A DNA stretch of 42,026 bases from Flavobacterium sp. (GTDB taxonomy: Bacteria > Bacteroidota > Bacteroidia > Flavobacteriales > Flavobacteriaceae), in assembly GCA_003497625.1 (NCBI GenBank), contig DNNO01000007.1:1-42026 (forward strand). Direction: 5' to 3'. The stretch's first letter is position 1. Each line of letters opens with the position of its first letter. The position numbers and the translations under genes were made by a program. Below the pieces are notes generated by a model. It ran no database searches and had not been told where the DNA came from. It worked only from the letters and a program-made list of their open reading frames with translations. Positions 18,701 through 27,051 of this stretch are shown piece after piece.

Positions 18701-20841
18701 GGTTGTGCAGCAGGAACTACAAATCCTCCAGTACCTTCGATAGTTTGAACGCCTCCAGAAGTATAAACGGCTTCTCCACCATCTACGAAATCTCCATCAT
18801 TGTTCCAATCCACCCACATACTGATAAATTGTCTTGAAACACGTAATAAGTAATCGATAGCAACACCACCACCAGGAATTTGGGTTACTGGGGTAGAAGC
18901 AGTATAGTCGGCATAGCCGCTAGGTGCTCTACCAGTTCCCATGTTGTTTAAATTGGTAATTGCTCCAACTGTAAACACATTATCAATATATCTTGTACTC
19001 ACAGCAGATGTAGGAATACAATAAGGGTCACTACCAGTAGTGGTGATATTTCCGTTTAAGTTTCCTAAGTATAAAGGTCCTCCAATACAAAGTCTATTGA
19101 AAGAGAACACATAAATGTAATATGTTGTTGAGTTGGCTAAACCAGTTGCAGAAAATGAATTTCCTGAGCCATTTGCAATTACAGTATAACCAGCGCCTAC
19201 AGTTGCACCTACAGCATAAGAAGTTCCGTTTGCTGGAGATGGAGCTACTGGGTTTGTACTAATTACAACCAAATAATTGTCTGGTTGTGGAGTAGCATGT
19301 GTAAATGAACCTGAAATTACAGTTCCTGTTGCTGTTAAAGATAACGCAGTAGGTAATGCAGTAGGTGCCACACAAGGAATATTACAATTTCCAGTGTAGG
19401 TTACATTTAATTCAAAGCCTGGTCTTGTGATAGATCCGTTCGATATAAATCTAACGGTAATTGTTTGTCCTGGGGTTCCTGTATAGTTGATAGTTCCAGC
19501 TCCAGTGTAAACAGCTAATTGTGTTCCAGCAATACCAACCCCATCATATAAGATGATTCCATCCATTCCGTTCTCAGTATCGTAAGTTCCACTAATATTT
19601 ACAACTGCTGTAGAAGTTACATTTAATGCACTCCAATCATTACGCCCGTTTGCATAATTGGCTAAATCATTATGATCTCTTAAAATTGCATTTTCACCAC
19701 AATTTACATTGTTTGTGCCTAATCCGCTAACTAGAACAATATTGCTTACTGTTAATGTTGCGGCTGTCGAATAAGTAGATGTTCCACAAGTATTTGTTGC
19801 GGAAGCGTGATATAAATACCCACTCATGCCTATGGTTGCACCAGTAATTGTTAAGGATGCAGTAGTAGCGCCACTATAAACACCACCATTAACTACGGTT
19901 GTCCAAGAGCCACCACCATTTGTACTTACTTGCCAAGTATAAGAAGTCGGTCCATTTAATGCTGTTACAGTAAATGATCCTGTTCCTCCTGTTGATAAAC
20001 TTAGATCGGCAGGATTGACTGAAATAGTTGGGGTAGTAATTATAGTTATTGGTGATGAAACACTACACGTTCCTAAAGTATAAACTACAGTTGCTGTACC
20101 TGTTGTAACACCTGTTACTACACCACCTCCAGAAATTGTTGCTGAACCAGTGCCATTTGTGATTGACCAAGTCCCACCGCCAGTTGCATTTGTAAATGCA
20201 GGGGTAGCTGAGCCAACACAAACTGATGCTGCTCCACCTCCATTAGCAGGAAGAGGGTTATTTGTAGATGTTAATGATCCATAAATAGAACCTCCAGCGG
20301 CGCCACTTATGGTTCCAGTTCCGCCACCAAGTGCAGTTCTGGTCATGTTTCCAGTTGATGGTGCAGTTATGCCTCTAAATTCTATACCACTAATTGTTAA
20401 TCTGTCATCATTATTTGTTCTGTTTCCGTCACTACTTCGGTATGTTACTGTTATTGTTGTTGCTGTAACGTTTATTGATGCTGCTGTAATATCCCCAGTT
20501 CCTCTAAATGAGACTGACCCAGTTCCAGGTCTGAATTCAAAGTTTGTAGGAGCGGTAATGATTAGAGTGTAATCAAAGTTTTGTAGAATAATATTAAAAT
20601 TTCCATTTTGATTTTCTTCTAAAAAAATGTCTCCCAAGCCAACATAGTTAGTTGGATAAGTACAGCTATTCACACTTCCATTAGCAGTATTGATGGTAAC
20701 TTGTCCGAAGACATTAGAAACCCCGCAAAGCACAAATAAAGCGACTAACCAAGTGGTTGTGCTTTTCTTCCAGTTTTTTGATGTCGATGCTAAGGGGTTA
20801 ATCATCGACATCACCATTTTCGTTAAGTAATTTTTTTGCAT
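15757..20841 (-). CDS. Giant secreted multidomain surface protein, T9SS type C-like sorting tail (paralogue)
   Basis: The 1694-residue product has an unusually long signal region (1-47, polar for the first 30 residues, then hydrophobic, ending V-F-G-Q); Met9, Met11 and Met13 are alternative starts. Domains in order: beta-rich N-terminal part, Ig-like domain (about 270-365), CUB-like domain (368-490), fibronectin-like stretch, GEVED domain (610-755, with V-D-W-N-N-D-G-D-F), a jelly-roll/MAM-like domain (880-1050, with W-A-I-D-D-V-Q-L-Y) and the module with Y-W-S-S-P-V, G-N-P-Y-P-S-A and G-Q-G-F-F-V (1126-1610). The last 75 residues (V-R-V-H-D-L-L-G-R, ending T-Y-K-V-I-F) are type C-like. The C-terminal 560 residues align closely with the neighbouring 1866-aa protein, so the pair arose by duplication and differ in their N-terminal domains. 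Surface adhesion or carbohydrate binding is inferred. Confidence 0.9.
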   Translation of the reverse strand: MQKNYLTKMVMSMINPLASTSKNWKKSTTTWLVALFVLCGVSNVFGQVTINTANGSVNSCTYPTNYVGLGDIFLEENQNGNFNIILQNFDYTLIITAPTNFEFRPGTGSVSFRGTGDITAASINVTATTITVTYRSSDGNRTNNDDRLTISGIEFRGITAPSTGNMTRTALGGGTGTISGAAGGSIYGSLTSTNNPLPANGGGAASVCVGSATPAFTNATGGGTWSITNGTGSATISGGGVVTGVTTGTATVVYTLGTCSVSSPITIITTPTISVNPADLSLSTGGTGSFTVTALNGPTSYTWQVSTNGGGSWTTVVNGGVYSGATTASLTITGATIGMSGYLYHASATNTCGTSTYSTAATLTVSNIVLVSGLGTNNVNCGENAILRDHNDLANYANGRNDWSALNVTSTAVVNISGTYDTENGMDGIILYDGVGIAGTQLAVYTGAGTINYTGTPGQTITVRFISNGSITRPGFELNVTYTGNCNIPCVAPTALPTALSLTATGTVISGSFTHATPQPDNYLVVISTNPVAPSPANGTSYAVGATVGAGYTVIANGSGNSFSATGLANSTTYYIYVFSFNRLCIGGPLYLGNLNGNITTTGSDPYCIPTSAVSTRYIDNVFTVGAITNLNNMGTGRAPSGYADYTASTPVTQIPGGGVAIDYLLRVSRQFISMWVDWNNDGDFVDGGEAVYTSGGVQTIEGTGGFVVPAAQPLGTYRIRIRTHETVSAINPCTLAYPTGETEDYRLVVVADCLAKPVALYDGSRCDNGTVVLGVEGSAGVTEFRFYDSLYGGNLIGTQAAVPGITNWTTPFLTATTKYYVTAFNGSCESWYRGEIIATVNPTANIIVTPSVPEVCGENNVVQIDAGGDEVIDYLVNEEFEGGLGTMVRFNVAGQANVDTQWTGRTSPYVPVGTVWKPAITSRSIGNGFALANSDFTAPNPKDTQLRTAVLDASAYSDLTLSFRHHFSYYPGEPVQFGYVDVSTDGGASWPTTLATYTSNQGFAGQFSTVNIDLSAFAGQPSLMVRFRYYLAGGSAWCNGWAIDDVQLYGTRPLNTTFTWTGGTVAAFIDPACTIPYVAQSVTTVYVRPTALQLASTSWSFTANATLGNGCPISEFITITNKTKLWKGGTSGDWYDANNWEPTGVPDANTCVYIYDGPNDSYINTSASDAYARIVTVRPNGLLQIEADNTLTVTDAVTVDAGGTFNVENSGSLIQVNNVANSGNISMKRNVNLRKLDYVYWSSPVANYGLTNISTTAHRYRWIPTIGANTNGWGNWTATSETMVLGKGYIVRGPDSYTTTLQNYTQNFVGVPNNGIINMPISRGTYDGANYATGVSATPATRDDDNWNLIGNPYPSAVNANLFLAANTNIAGFIKYWTHGTLPSGVTSDPFYNNYVQNYTVGDYVTYNATGANPAIGNGNIAAGQGFFVLMNHSSTATTENVVFNNSMRRNDYRNDIFYRNANVTDAGNEEKHRIWLNLITPSSTSSTTLIGYIAGATNELDRMFDAPALDVKTNFELYSFSNTDKLNIQGKALPFNNEDLIPLGVKISQNGIHTLGISTVDGLFTDTAQNIYLEDKTLGITHDLRVAPYSFTGTVGNYENRFVLKFNNETLGNEDFIANSVTVYTNESINVNANNQTIQSVRVHDLLGRVLGTFNNVNGNTFTSKNIAKTQSPLLVEVTLENGSTKTYKVIF

Positions 20842-21052
20842 AAAAATTAAAATTTAAGTAAAACAATTGGCTTGGGGAAGCTTATGTTTCGCAAGTATAC
20901 TTTGAAACTAACTTTGTTAAATTATAAGTTAACTTCTCAGTTTTCTTCCTTACACAACAACTAAATTAAAAAGTTGTAGTGTAAATGTATGGAATAAATT
21001 ATTCAAAAAAAAGAATAACTGTACCTTTTTATAGAATAACTGTTTCAGTGAA

Positions 21053-21081
21053 CAAATGTATATTTATTTTTTTAATTACAA
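21053..21081 (-). promoter_or_regulatory. Promoter of the 1694-aa surface protein gene (TTG-N18-TACATTTG)
   Basis: On the minus strand TTG (21081-21079) and TACATTTG (21060-21053) are separated by 18 bases. If used, the transcript would carry a leader of about 200 bases before the ATG at 20841, much longer than those of the neighbours. Confidence 0.7.
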
Positions 21082-21282
21082 AATTTTAATCGTCAATATG
21101 TGGGTTTATTTAGTTGAAATTAAGTTGTTTAGTGTTTGTGTGTTTTGATTTCAACAAAATGTTTATTCTTTATTTTATTAGTTAAAAGTAAAATGTTAAA
21201 AATAAAAATAGGATTAGATGTGTTTTTTTGTTTTTTGCAGAAAAAGGAAGTGTTGTTTGTGAATTACTGTTGGTTTTAAAGG

Positions 21283-21321
21283 GCTTTCTTGGTTTTTACA
21301 AATTGTAAAAACCAAGAAAGC
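21283..21321. other. Orphan 17-bp perfect hairpin
   Basis: The arms 21283-21299 and 21305-21321 are perfectly complementary around a 5-base loop. Neither flanking gene reads towards it, and neither side carries a T-run, so a standard terminator is unlikely. It may belong to an unannotated RNA, be a protein-binding palindrome or be the remnant of a lost gene. Confidence 0.7.
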
Positions 21322-21669
21322 ATTTCTTCCGTAGATAAGAAGAGTTCAGATTTTAAAAATAATGCAATGATTAAATAATAGAATATAATTTGTTTTTAAA
21401 ACAATTCGAGGTTGATTTTTTAGTAAAAATCAGCAATAAAATTGATGAAATTTCACAAAATAATTTTTTAATGCATAAAATTAAACAATTATTTTAATTC
21501 AATTTTTATGAACTTTGATGTGATTTTGTTGTTTTTTGACAAGTTGTTTTTCTTAAAATTTTAAGTAAAAAACTATTTTTTTTAGTTTTAATTGCGATTA
21601 ATTTAGATGAAATACATTTTTTATCGTTTAAAAGATATTTTTTTTAACAAAAAATAAATACTTAATACT

Positions 21670-21677
21670 TATCTTTG
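21670..21677 (+). promoter_or_regulatory. Candidate -7 box of the 612-aa surface protein gene
   Basis: TATCTTTG matches TAnnTTTG and lies 27 bases before the ATG at 21705; no TTG stands at the -33 distance. The in-frame TTG at 21675 is part of this box and is therefore not the likely start codon. Confidence 0.5.
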
Positions 21678-21704
21678 TCAAGTAATATATTAAAAACCAG
21701 GATT

Positions 21705-23543
21705 ATGAAAAGAATTATACTTTCCACTTTAGGCTTTTTGGGTTCGGTAACAGCATTCTCTCAAATGTATGTTAGCCCAAATAGTTACGTATTTGTTAAC
21801 GATCAGTTCATGTACGTAAGACAAGATGTGAATTTGCAGAATAATGGAAATTTCTTTCTTAGAAATAATTCACAACTATTACAAGGTACTGCTGGTGCTG
21901 GTGCCAATACTGGTGCTGGTAAACTTTCTGTTTTTCAGGAAGGTACAACTAATAATTTTCAATACAATTATTGGTGTTCGCCTGTAGGTAACGCTTCGGC
22001 GGCAGTAGGAAATGAAGCATTTGGAATCACCATGTTGAATCGTCCTACGGGATTAACTACAAGTACTGCGGCAACTATTTTGCCAACAAATAATTACAAT
22101 GGAACGGCAAGTCCTTTGGCAATTGCGCCTTACTGGATTTGGAGATTTATAACTTCTAATGCTTATGCACAATGGACGTATGTAGGTGCTGGATCTACAA
22201 TCAATGCGGGTGAAGGGTTTACCATGAAAGGAACTTCAGGTACAGATGCTACTGTTGCTCAAGCAATTGAGGGAGTTCAAAATAATTCTGGAAGCAGACA
22301 ACGTTACGATTTTAGAGGAAAACCTAATGATGGAAATATGGCAATCCCTGTATCTGCAGGTAATTTTACTTTAGTTGGGAATCCGTATCCAAGTGCAATT
22401 GATTTGAATGCTTATTTATTACATCCAGCTAATGCAGCTGTAATTAATGGTCAAGCTTATTTTTGGGAACAAGTAACAGTTAATACACACGTTTTAAACC
22501 AATACCAAGGAGGGTATGGAGTTTATAATCCAGGTACTGGAATTTATACTCCTGCTGCTTTTTGGACGTATGATAGTACTGGAAGTCAAGGAGTGCCTGC
22601 TGGACTTGGTACAGTTTTTCAAAGAAGATTCAGTCCTGTTGGACAAGGTTTCATGGTAATGGGAACTGCTGCAGGTAGTGTTACTATGCAAAATGCATTT
22701 CGTGTTTTTGTAAAAGAAGGAGCGGGTAATCAATCACAATTTGCAAGAACTGGTGAAGTTTCTTCAACTGATGTATATGACACAAGTTCTGAATTTTTCC
22801 CTGAAATTCCTAACGTAGCAGGAACAGATTACACTCAAATTAGAAAAGGTACAGCTCCTTATATTAGAATTCATGCAATGTATAATAATGGTGGTGTTCG
22901 CCCAACAACTATTGCGTTTTTAGACTCTGCTACAGATGGTTTTGATTATGGTGCTGATGGACGTTCGCCATCAGGTGAAACTGCAGAATTTTATTATGTA
23001 CTAACCGATATGCCTCATGAATATGTAGCAACTGCGGTTCAATTTGATATTGATAAAAGAATACCTGTAGGTTTCAGATGTACTGCAAGTACAAACTTTA
23101 AACTTCAAGTGAAAGATGTGGTAGATTTTGATGCTAATCAGCCTGTATATTTACACGACAAACAAACAGGAATTTACTACGATATTAAAAATGGAATTTT
23201 TGATATGGTAATGCCAGCAGGTGATAATAGAACACGTTATGAAATTACATTCAAAAACACTGATGTGGTGTTGGATAACCCAACTGATGTTGCTGATGCT
23301 TTTACTGTTTTTCAAAATAATGAGAGTGGAATGTTAACCATTTATAATACTTTAAATAAAGATATCACGGCTTTAATGATGTATGATGTTACAGGTAAAT
23401 TAGTATTGAATAAAACTAATTTAGGAAAAGCGGTTTCGTATGAGTTTTCAACTTCAGCTTTAAGTGATGGTGTTTATGTGGTAAAAACAAAAACAAGAGA
23501 CAATTTAGATGTAAGTAAAAAAGTAATTATTTCTAGAAAATAA
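21705..23543 (+). CDS. Secreted surface protein with T9SS type A-like sorting domain
   Basis: From the ATG at 21705 the product is 612 residues with a signal peptide (1-20, ending A-F-S-Q). The body carries the same module as the two giant neighbours: Y-W-C-S-P-V (about 87-92), G-K-P-N-D-G (about 204), V-G-N-P-Y-P-S-A (about 224) and P-V-G-Q-G-F-M-V (about 312). It lacks their long N-terminal domain strings. The last 75 residues end in M-Y-D-V-T-G-K-L-V and G-V-Y-V-V-K-T-K followed by S-K-K-V-I-I-S-R-K, a typical T9SS type A tail rather than type C. Cell-surface location is inferred; the function is unknown. It is transcribed away from the giant genes and ends in a strong terminator. Confidence 0.88.
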   Translation: MKRIILSTLGFLGSVTAFSQMYVSPNSYVFVNDQFMYVRQDVNLQNNGNFFLRNNSQLLQGTAGAGANTGAGKLSVFQEGTTNNFQYNYWCSPVGNASAAVGNEAFGITMLNRPTGLTTSTAATILPTNNYNGTASPLAIAPYWIWRFITSNAYAQWTYVGAGSTINAGEGFTMKGTSGTDATVAQAIEGVQNNSGSRQRYDFRGKPNDGNMAIPVSAGNFTLVGNPYPSAIDLNAYLLHPANAAVINGQAYFWEQVTVNTHVLNQYQGGYGVYNPGTGIYTPAAFWTYDSTGSQGVPAGLGTVFQRRFSPVGQGFMVMGTAAGSVTMQNAFRVFVKEGAGNQSQFARTGEVSSTDVYDTSSEFFPEIPNVAGTDYTQIRKGTAPYIRIHAMYNNGGVRPTTIAFLDSATDGFDYGADGRSPSGETAEFYYVLTDMPHEYVATAVQFDIDKRIPVGFRCTASTNFKLQVKDVVDFDANQPVYLHDKQTGIYYDIKNGIFDMVMPAGDNRTRYEITFKNTDVVLDNPTDVADAFTVFQNNESGMLTIYNTLNKDITALMMYDVTGKLVLNKTNLGKAVSYEFSTSALSDGVYVVKTKTRDNLDVSKKVIISRK

Positions 23544-23566
23544 TAATCTCGATTATAGTATATTTG

Positions 23567-23590
23567 AAAGCAGCTTTAAAAGGCTGCTTT
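23567..23590 (+). terminator. Intrinsic terminator after the 612-aa gene, touching the next start codon
   Basis: An 8-bp stem (23567-23574 with 23583-23590), a loop that can add A-T pairs, and a run of seven T (23588-23594) fit an intrinsic terminator. The next gene's ATG (23595) begins at the last base of this run. Confidence 0.85.
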
Positions 23591-23594
23591 TTTT

Positions 23595-24506
23595 ATGCAA
23601 TCAACAAATCAAAAAATCCAAATCGTATTGCCAAACGGCATCGAACTCTTCATAAAAAGAGAAGATAAATTGCATCCCATTATCTCGGGAAATAAATTTA
23701 GAAAACTCAAATATAATATTGAAGAAGCGAAAAGATTAAATCAGACTACTTTGTTGACTTTTGGCGGTGCTTTTTCAAATCATATTTTAGCGGTTGCTGG
23801 TGCTGGAGCCGAATTTGGTTTTAAAACGATTGGCGTAATGAGAGGCGAAGAACTCGAAAGTAAAATACAAGAGAATCCTACCTTAGCAAAAGCACAAGAA
23901 TTAGGGATGCAGTTTTACTTTGTAAGTAGAACAGCTTATCGCGATAAAGAAGAACCTTCATTTATTTTACATTTGCATGAAAAGTTCGGAAACTTCTATT
24001 TAGTTCCCGAAGGTGGTACTAATAATTTGGCAATAAAAGGCTGTGAAGAAATCCTAACCGATGCAGATAAAGAATATTTTACACACATTACTTGTGCAGT
24101 AGGAACAGGCGGAACAATTTCTGGTTTGATTAATTCGTCAACTGAAAAACAGCAGATAATTGGATTTTCTTCGTTAAAAGGTGCTTTTTTGTCTGAGGTA
24201 ATTCGTAATTTTGTATCGAAAACCAATTGGAGTATAAACGATTCGTATCATTTTGGAGGTTATGGAAAAGTAACAGACGAACTGATTCAGTTTTTAAATT
24301 CGTTTTACAGTCAAACTGCTATTCCATTGGATCCTGTATATACGGGCAAGATGGTTTTTGGAGTTTTGGATTTGATTGAGAAAGGATATTTTCCTGAAAA
24401 TTCAAAAATTTTAATGATTCACACCGGTGGTTTACAAGGAATTAAAGGCATGAATTTTGCTTTACAAAATAAGAATAAAGAAATAATACAGTTTTATGAA
24501 AATTAA
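23595..24506 (+). CDS. PLP enzyme, ACC deaminase / D-cysteine desulfhydrase family
   Basis: The 303-residue protein belongs to fold-type II PLP enzymes. The motif S-G-N-K-F-R-K-L-K-Y (31-40) holds the expected PLP Lys34, and G-G-A-F-S-N-H (about 56-62) is the family's substrate/cofactor loop. The Gly-rich G-T-G-G-T-I-S-G (about 168-175) binds the PLP phosphate. Members cleave either 1-aminocyclopropane-1-carboxylate or D-cysteine; the His after S-N is more often seen in the desulfhydrase-like group, but the substrate cannot be settled here. The ATG directly follows the upstream terminator and has no ribosome-binding site. The gene overlaps the following lipoprotein gene by 11 bases, so co-transcription is likely. 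Confidence 0.85.
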   Translation: MQSTNQKIQIVLPNGIELFIKREDKLHPIISGNKFRKLKYNIEEAKRLNQTTLLTFGGAFSNHILAVAGAGAEFGFKTIGVMRGEELESKIQENPTLAKAQELGMQFYFVSRTAYRDKEEPSFILHLHEKFGNFYLVPEGGTNNLAIKGCEEILTDADKEYFTHITCAVGTGGTISGLINSSTEKQQIIGFSSLKGAFLSEVIRNFVSKTNWSINDSYHFGGYGKVTDELIQFLNSFYSQTAIPLDPVYTGKMVFGVLDLIEKGYFPENSKILMIHTGGLQGIKGMNFALQNKNKEIIQFYEN

Positions 24507-25386
24507 ATTTGCTCTATTTATTTTAGCACTTTTTGTAGTAAGTTGTACTAGCACCAAACCAGTTGTTAGAACGACTACAAAGCCTAAAGTAACGACAAAA
24601 TCTAAGCCAGTAACTCAAACAAAACCGGCAACAAAAACAACTACAAAACCAGCTGTTACTACTTCATCAACTAAATCGGAAACAACAGATTCAAAACCTA
24701 AAACCGACTCAGAAGTTAGTTTAGTGGCTACTTCTAATGTAAAAACGTATGCTGAAGAAATTCAAATTTATGTAGATAATTTTAAAGAAATTGCTCAAAA
24801 CAACATGCGAGCTCACGGAATTCCGGCAAGTATTACATTGGCGCAAGGTATTTTAGAATCGGGTGCAGGTAAAGGAAAATTAGCATTAAGCGCCAATAAT
24901 CACTTCGGAATAAAATGTCATAAAGAATGGAACGGTGAAAGTGTAAAACACGATGACGATGCCGCACAAGAATGTTTTAGAAAATATGAGCATCCATCAG
25001 AATCGTATCGCGATCATTCATTATTCTTAACCTCTAGACCGCGTTATTCCAACTTGTTTAAATTGGATAAAGGCGATTATGAATCTTGGGCAAAAGGATT
25101 AAAATCGGCAGGCTATGCAACTGATGTAAAATATCCAGATAAATTAATTGGATTAATTGAACGTTTCGAATTATATAAATACGATAACGAAGTCCTAAGT
25201 CGCGATTTCAAACCTTCAAAAAAAGAAATGATTCTAGCGCAAGGTGGCGATTATTATACCATTCAACAAGGCGATACTTTGTATTCTTTGTCAAAGAGAT
25301 TCAATCTTTCGGTGGATGATTTAAAGAAATTAAACAACATGTCTGACAATGCCATTTCTATTGGGCAACAAATCAAAATAAAATAA
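24496..25386 (+). CDS. Glucosaminidase-LysM lipoprotein (peptidoglycan hydrolase)
   Basis: The 296-residue protein has a lipoprotein signal (V-V-S-C, Cys17), then about 60 residues of Thr/Lys/Pro-rich low-complexity linker (18-75). A FlgJ-type glucosaminidase domain follows (about 85-235), with [12 protein letters not shown], Glu121 as the expected catalytic acid, and N-N-H-F-G-I-K. A C-terminal LysM domain (252-296, [12 protein letters not shown]) binds peptidoglycan. It should cut glycan strands while anchored in a membrane and act in cell-wall growth or daughter-cell separation. Its start overlaps the end of the PLP enzyme gene and its stop overlaps the hemL start (TAATG). Confidence 0.92.
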   Translation: MKIKFALFILALFVVSCTSTKPVVRTTTKPKVTTKSKPVTQTKPATKTTTKPAVTTSSTKSETTDSKPKTDSEVSLVATSNVKTYAEEIQIYVDNFKEIAQNNMRAHGIPASITLAQGILESGAGKGKLALSANNHFGIKCHKEWNGESVKHDDDAAQECFRKYEHPSESYRDHSLFLTSRPRYSNLFKLDKGDYESWAKGLKSAGYATDVKYPDKLIGLIERFELYKYDNEVLSRDFKPSKKEMILAQGGDYYTIQQGDTLYSLSKRFNLSVDDLKKLNNMSDNAISIGQQIKIK

Positions 25387-26672
25387 TGTTATATAAAAGA
25401 AGTAGCGAACTATTTGTTGAAGCTAACAAAGTAATTCCTGGTGGCGTAAATTCTCCAGTAAGAGCGTTTAAAGGAGTAGGAGGTACTCCTATTTTTGCGA
25501 AAGAAGCAAAAGGAGCCTATTTGTATGATGAAGATGGTAACCGATTAATCGATTATATCAATTCGTGGGGACCAATGATTTTAGGTCATGCTTACGAGCC
25601 TGTTGTGAATGCAGTTATTGAAAAAGCTAAAAAAGGAACTTCTTTTGGAATGCCAACGGAGTTAGAAACTCAGATTGCTCAATTAGCAGTTTCTATGGTT
25701 CCAAATATCGATAAAATTCGTTTTGTAAATTCAGGTACAGAAGCTTGTATGAGTGCGATTCGATTAGCACGAGGTTATACAAAACGTGATAAAATTATTA
25801 AATTTTCAGGATGCTATCACGGACACTCGGATTCGTTTTTAATTGCGGCAGGAAGTGGTTTGAGTACGTTTGGTGTTCCCAATTCTCCGGGTGTAACCGA
25901 AGGAACGGCAAAAGATACATTATTAGCAGCTTATAACGATATTAACAATGTAAAAGCATTGTTCGAAGCTAATAAAAATGAGATAGCGGCTATTATTATT
26001 GAACCTGTTGCTGGAAACATGGGATGTATTCCACCAGCACAAGGATTTTTAGAAGCCTTACGAGTAGTTTGTTCGGAAAACGGAGCTTTGCTTATTTTTG
26101 ATGAAGTAATGACTGGATTTCGCTTAGCAAAAGGTGGTGCGCAAGAATTATACGGAGTTCAAGCGGATATTGTTTGTTTTGGGAAAGTAATTGGTGGTGG
26201 ATTACCTGTTGGAGCATTTGCAGCAAGAGAAGAAATTATGAATTACTTAGCGCCATTAGGACCAGTTTATCAAGCGGGAACATTATCTGGAAATCCACTA
26301 GCTATGGCTGCTGGATTGGAAATGTTGAAAGCATTGAATTCAGATACGGATATTTTTAAACGTTTAGATGAAAAAACAGCGTATTTAGAAAAAGGAATTC
26401 GACAAGTACTAACAGAAGAAAACGTTATTTTCACTATTAATAGAGTAGGTTCGATGATTTCTGTTCATTTTGATGCTAATCCTGTTTATGATTTTGCAAC
26501 GGCAAAAAACGGAGATAACGAAACGTTTAAGAAGTTCTTCCATGGATTGTTAAACAGAGGAATTTATATTGCGCCTTCTGCTTATGAAACGTGGTTTATT
26601 ACCGATGCATTAACCTATGAAGATTTAGATTTTACCATTGCTAAAATTAAAGAAGTAGCAAAAGAGTTATAA
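25386..26672 (+). CDS. hemL: Glutamate-1-semialdehyde 2,1-aminomutase
   Basis: This 428-residue PLP enzyme moves the amino group of glutamate-1-semialdehyde to form 5-aminolevulinate, the haem precursor, in the cytoplasm. The N-terminus [11 protein letters not shown] (18-28), the R-F-V-N-S-G-T-E-A stretch (112-120), F-D-E-V-M-T-G-F-R (238-246) and [14 protein letters not shown] with PLP Lys267 are family signatures, and the length is normal. The ATG shares its A with the stop of the preceding lipoprotein gene, indicating translational coupling. hemA and hemB are not in the window. The gene ends at a shared, two-way terminator. Confidence 0.97.
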   Translation: MLYKRSSELFVEANKVIPGGVNSPVRAFKGVGGTPIFAKEAKGAYLYDEDGNRLIDYINSWGPMILGHAYEPVVNAVIEKAKKGTSFGMPTELETQIAQLAVSMVPNIDKIRFVNSGTEACMSAIRLARGYTKRDKIIKFSGCYHGHSDSFLIAAGSGLSTFGVPNSPGVTEGTAKDTLLAAYNDINNVKALFEANKNEIAAIIIEPVAGNMGCIPPAQGFLEALRVVCSENGALLIFDEVMTGFRLAKGGAQELYGVQADIVCFGKVIGGGLPVGAFAAREEIMNYLAPLGPVYQAGTLSGNPLAMAAGLEMLKALNSDTDIFKRLDEKTAYLEKGIRQVLTEENVIFTINRVGSMISVHFDANPVYDFATAKNGDNETFKKFFHGLLNRGIYIAPSAYETWFITDALTYEDLDFTIAKIKEVAKEL

Positions 26673-26703
26673 AAAAAGTCCCGATGAAATCGGGACTTTT
26701 TTT
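26671..26703. terminator. Bidirectional terminator between hemL and the 108-aa gene
   Basis: A 15-bp perfect stem (26671-26685 with 26689-26703) with a 3-base loop has A-run and T-run flanks that serve either strand. It overlaps the stop codons of both convergent genes. Confidence 0.95.
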
Positions 26704-27028
26704 ATTTAATTAAGTTTTCGTAAAGTTTTTTATTACTCTTTAGCTTTTTTAACTGTTCTGGCGAAAGTGATCCATCTAGTTTACTTTTCATAGTTTCGTA
26801 AACTGCATTTCGCTCATTGTCAGAAGTAGCTTTTGCTAACGCATCATGTTTGTAAACCAATAACATATATAATCCGTTTTCTAATGAATTATCTAGTGTA
26901 ATTTCTGCTACAAGTTCATTTAATTCAGCTTTAGCTAATGTTTTAGCGTCAGCTTCTTTTTTTTCTTGTGCAAATGTAACATTGCTAATCGCAAACAAGA
27001 ATAGAGTTGAAAAGAATATCTTTTTCAT
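26702..27028 (-). CDS. Small exported protein of unknown function
   Basis: The 108-residue product has a signal peptide (1-20, ending T-F-A-Q). The mature part is predicted helical and charged, with an L-S-P-E-Q-L-K-K-L motif near the C-terminus that recalls the L-T-P-E-Q motif of the upstream gene. I do not recognise the family. It has its own well-matched promoter, and it may also receive readthrough from the upstream gene because no terminator lies between them. Confidence 0.75.
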   Translation of the reverse strand: MKKIFFSTLFLFAISNVTFAQEKKEADAKTLAKAELNELVAEITLDNSLENGLYMLLVYKHDALAKATSDNERNAVYETMKSKLDGSLSPEQLKKLKSNKKLYENLIK

Positions 27029-27051
27029 AATTAATTTTAATGTTGTTTCGT

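Larger units (their letters stand above)
20842..21704. other. 863-base divergent intergenic region
   Basis: It separates the start of the 1694-aa gene (minus) from the start of the 612-aa gene (plus). It is very AT-rich. It holds a promoter for the minus gene at 21053-21081, a -7 box for the plus gene at 21670-21677 and a 17-bp perfect hairpin at 21283-21321. I see no convincing protein-coding frame or tRNA. Confidence 0.75.

Noticed and set aside
21276-21400. Short minus-strand frame through the orphan hairpin (ends F-L-Q-F-V-K-T-K-K-A-L)
   Set aside because: It has only about 40 codons, an ATG only in its middle and no visible promoter; it could be a remnant but is too weak to call a gene.
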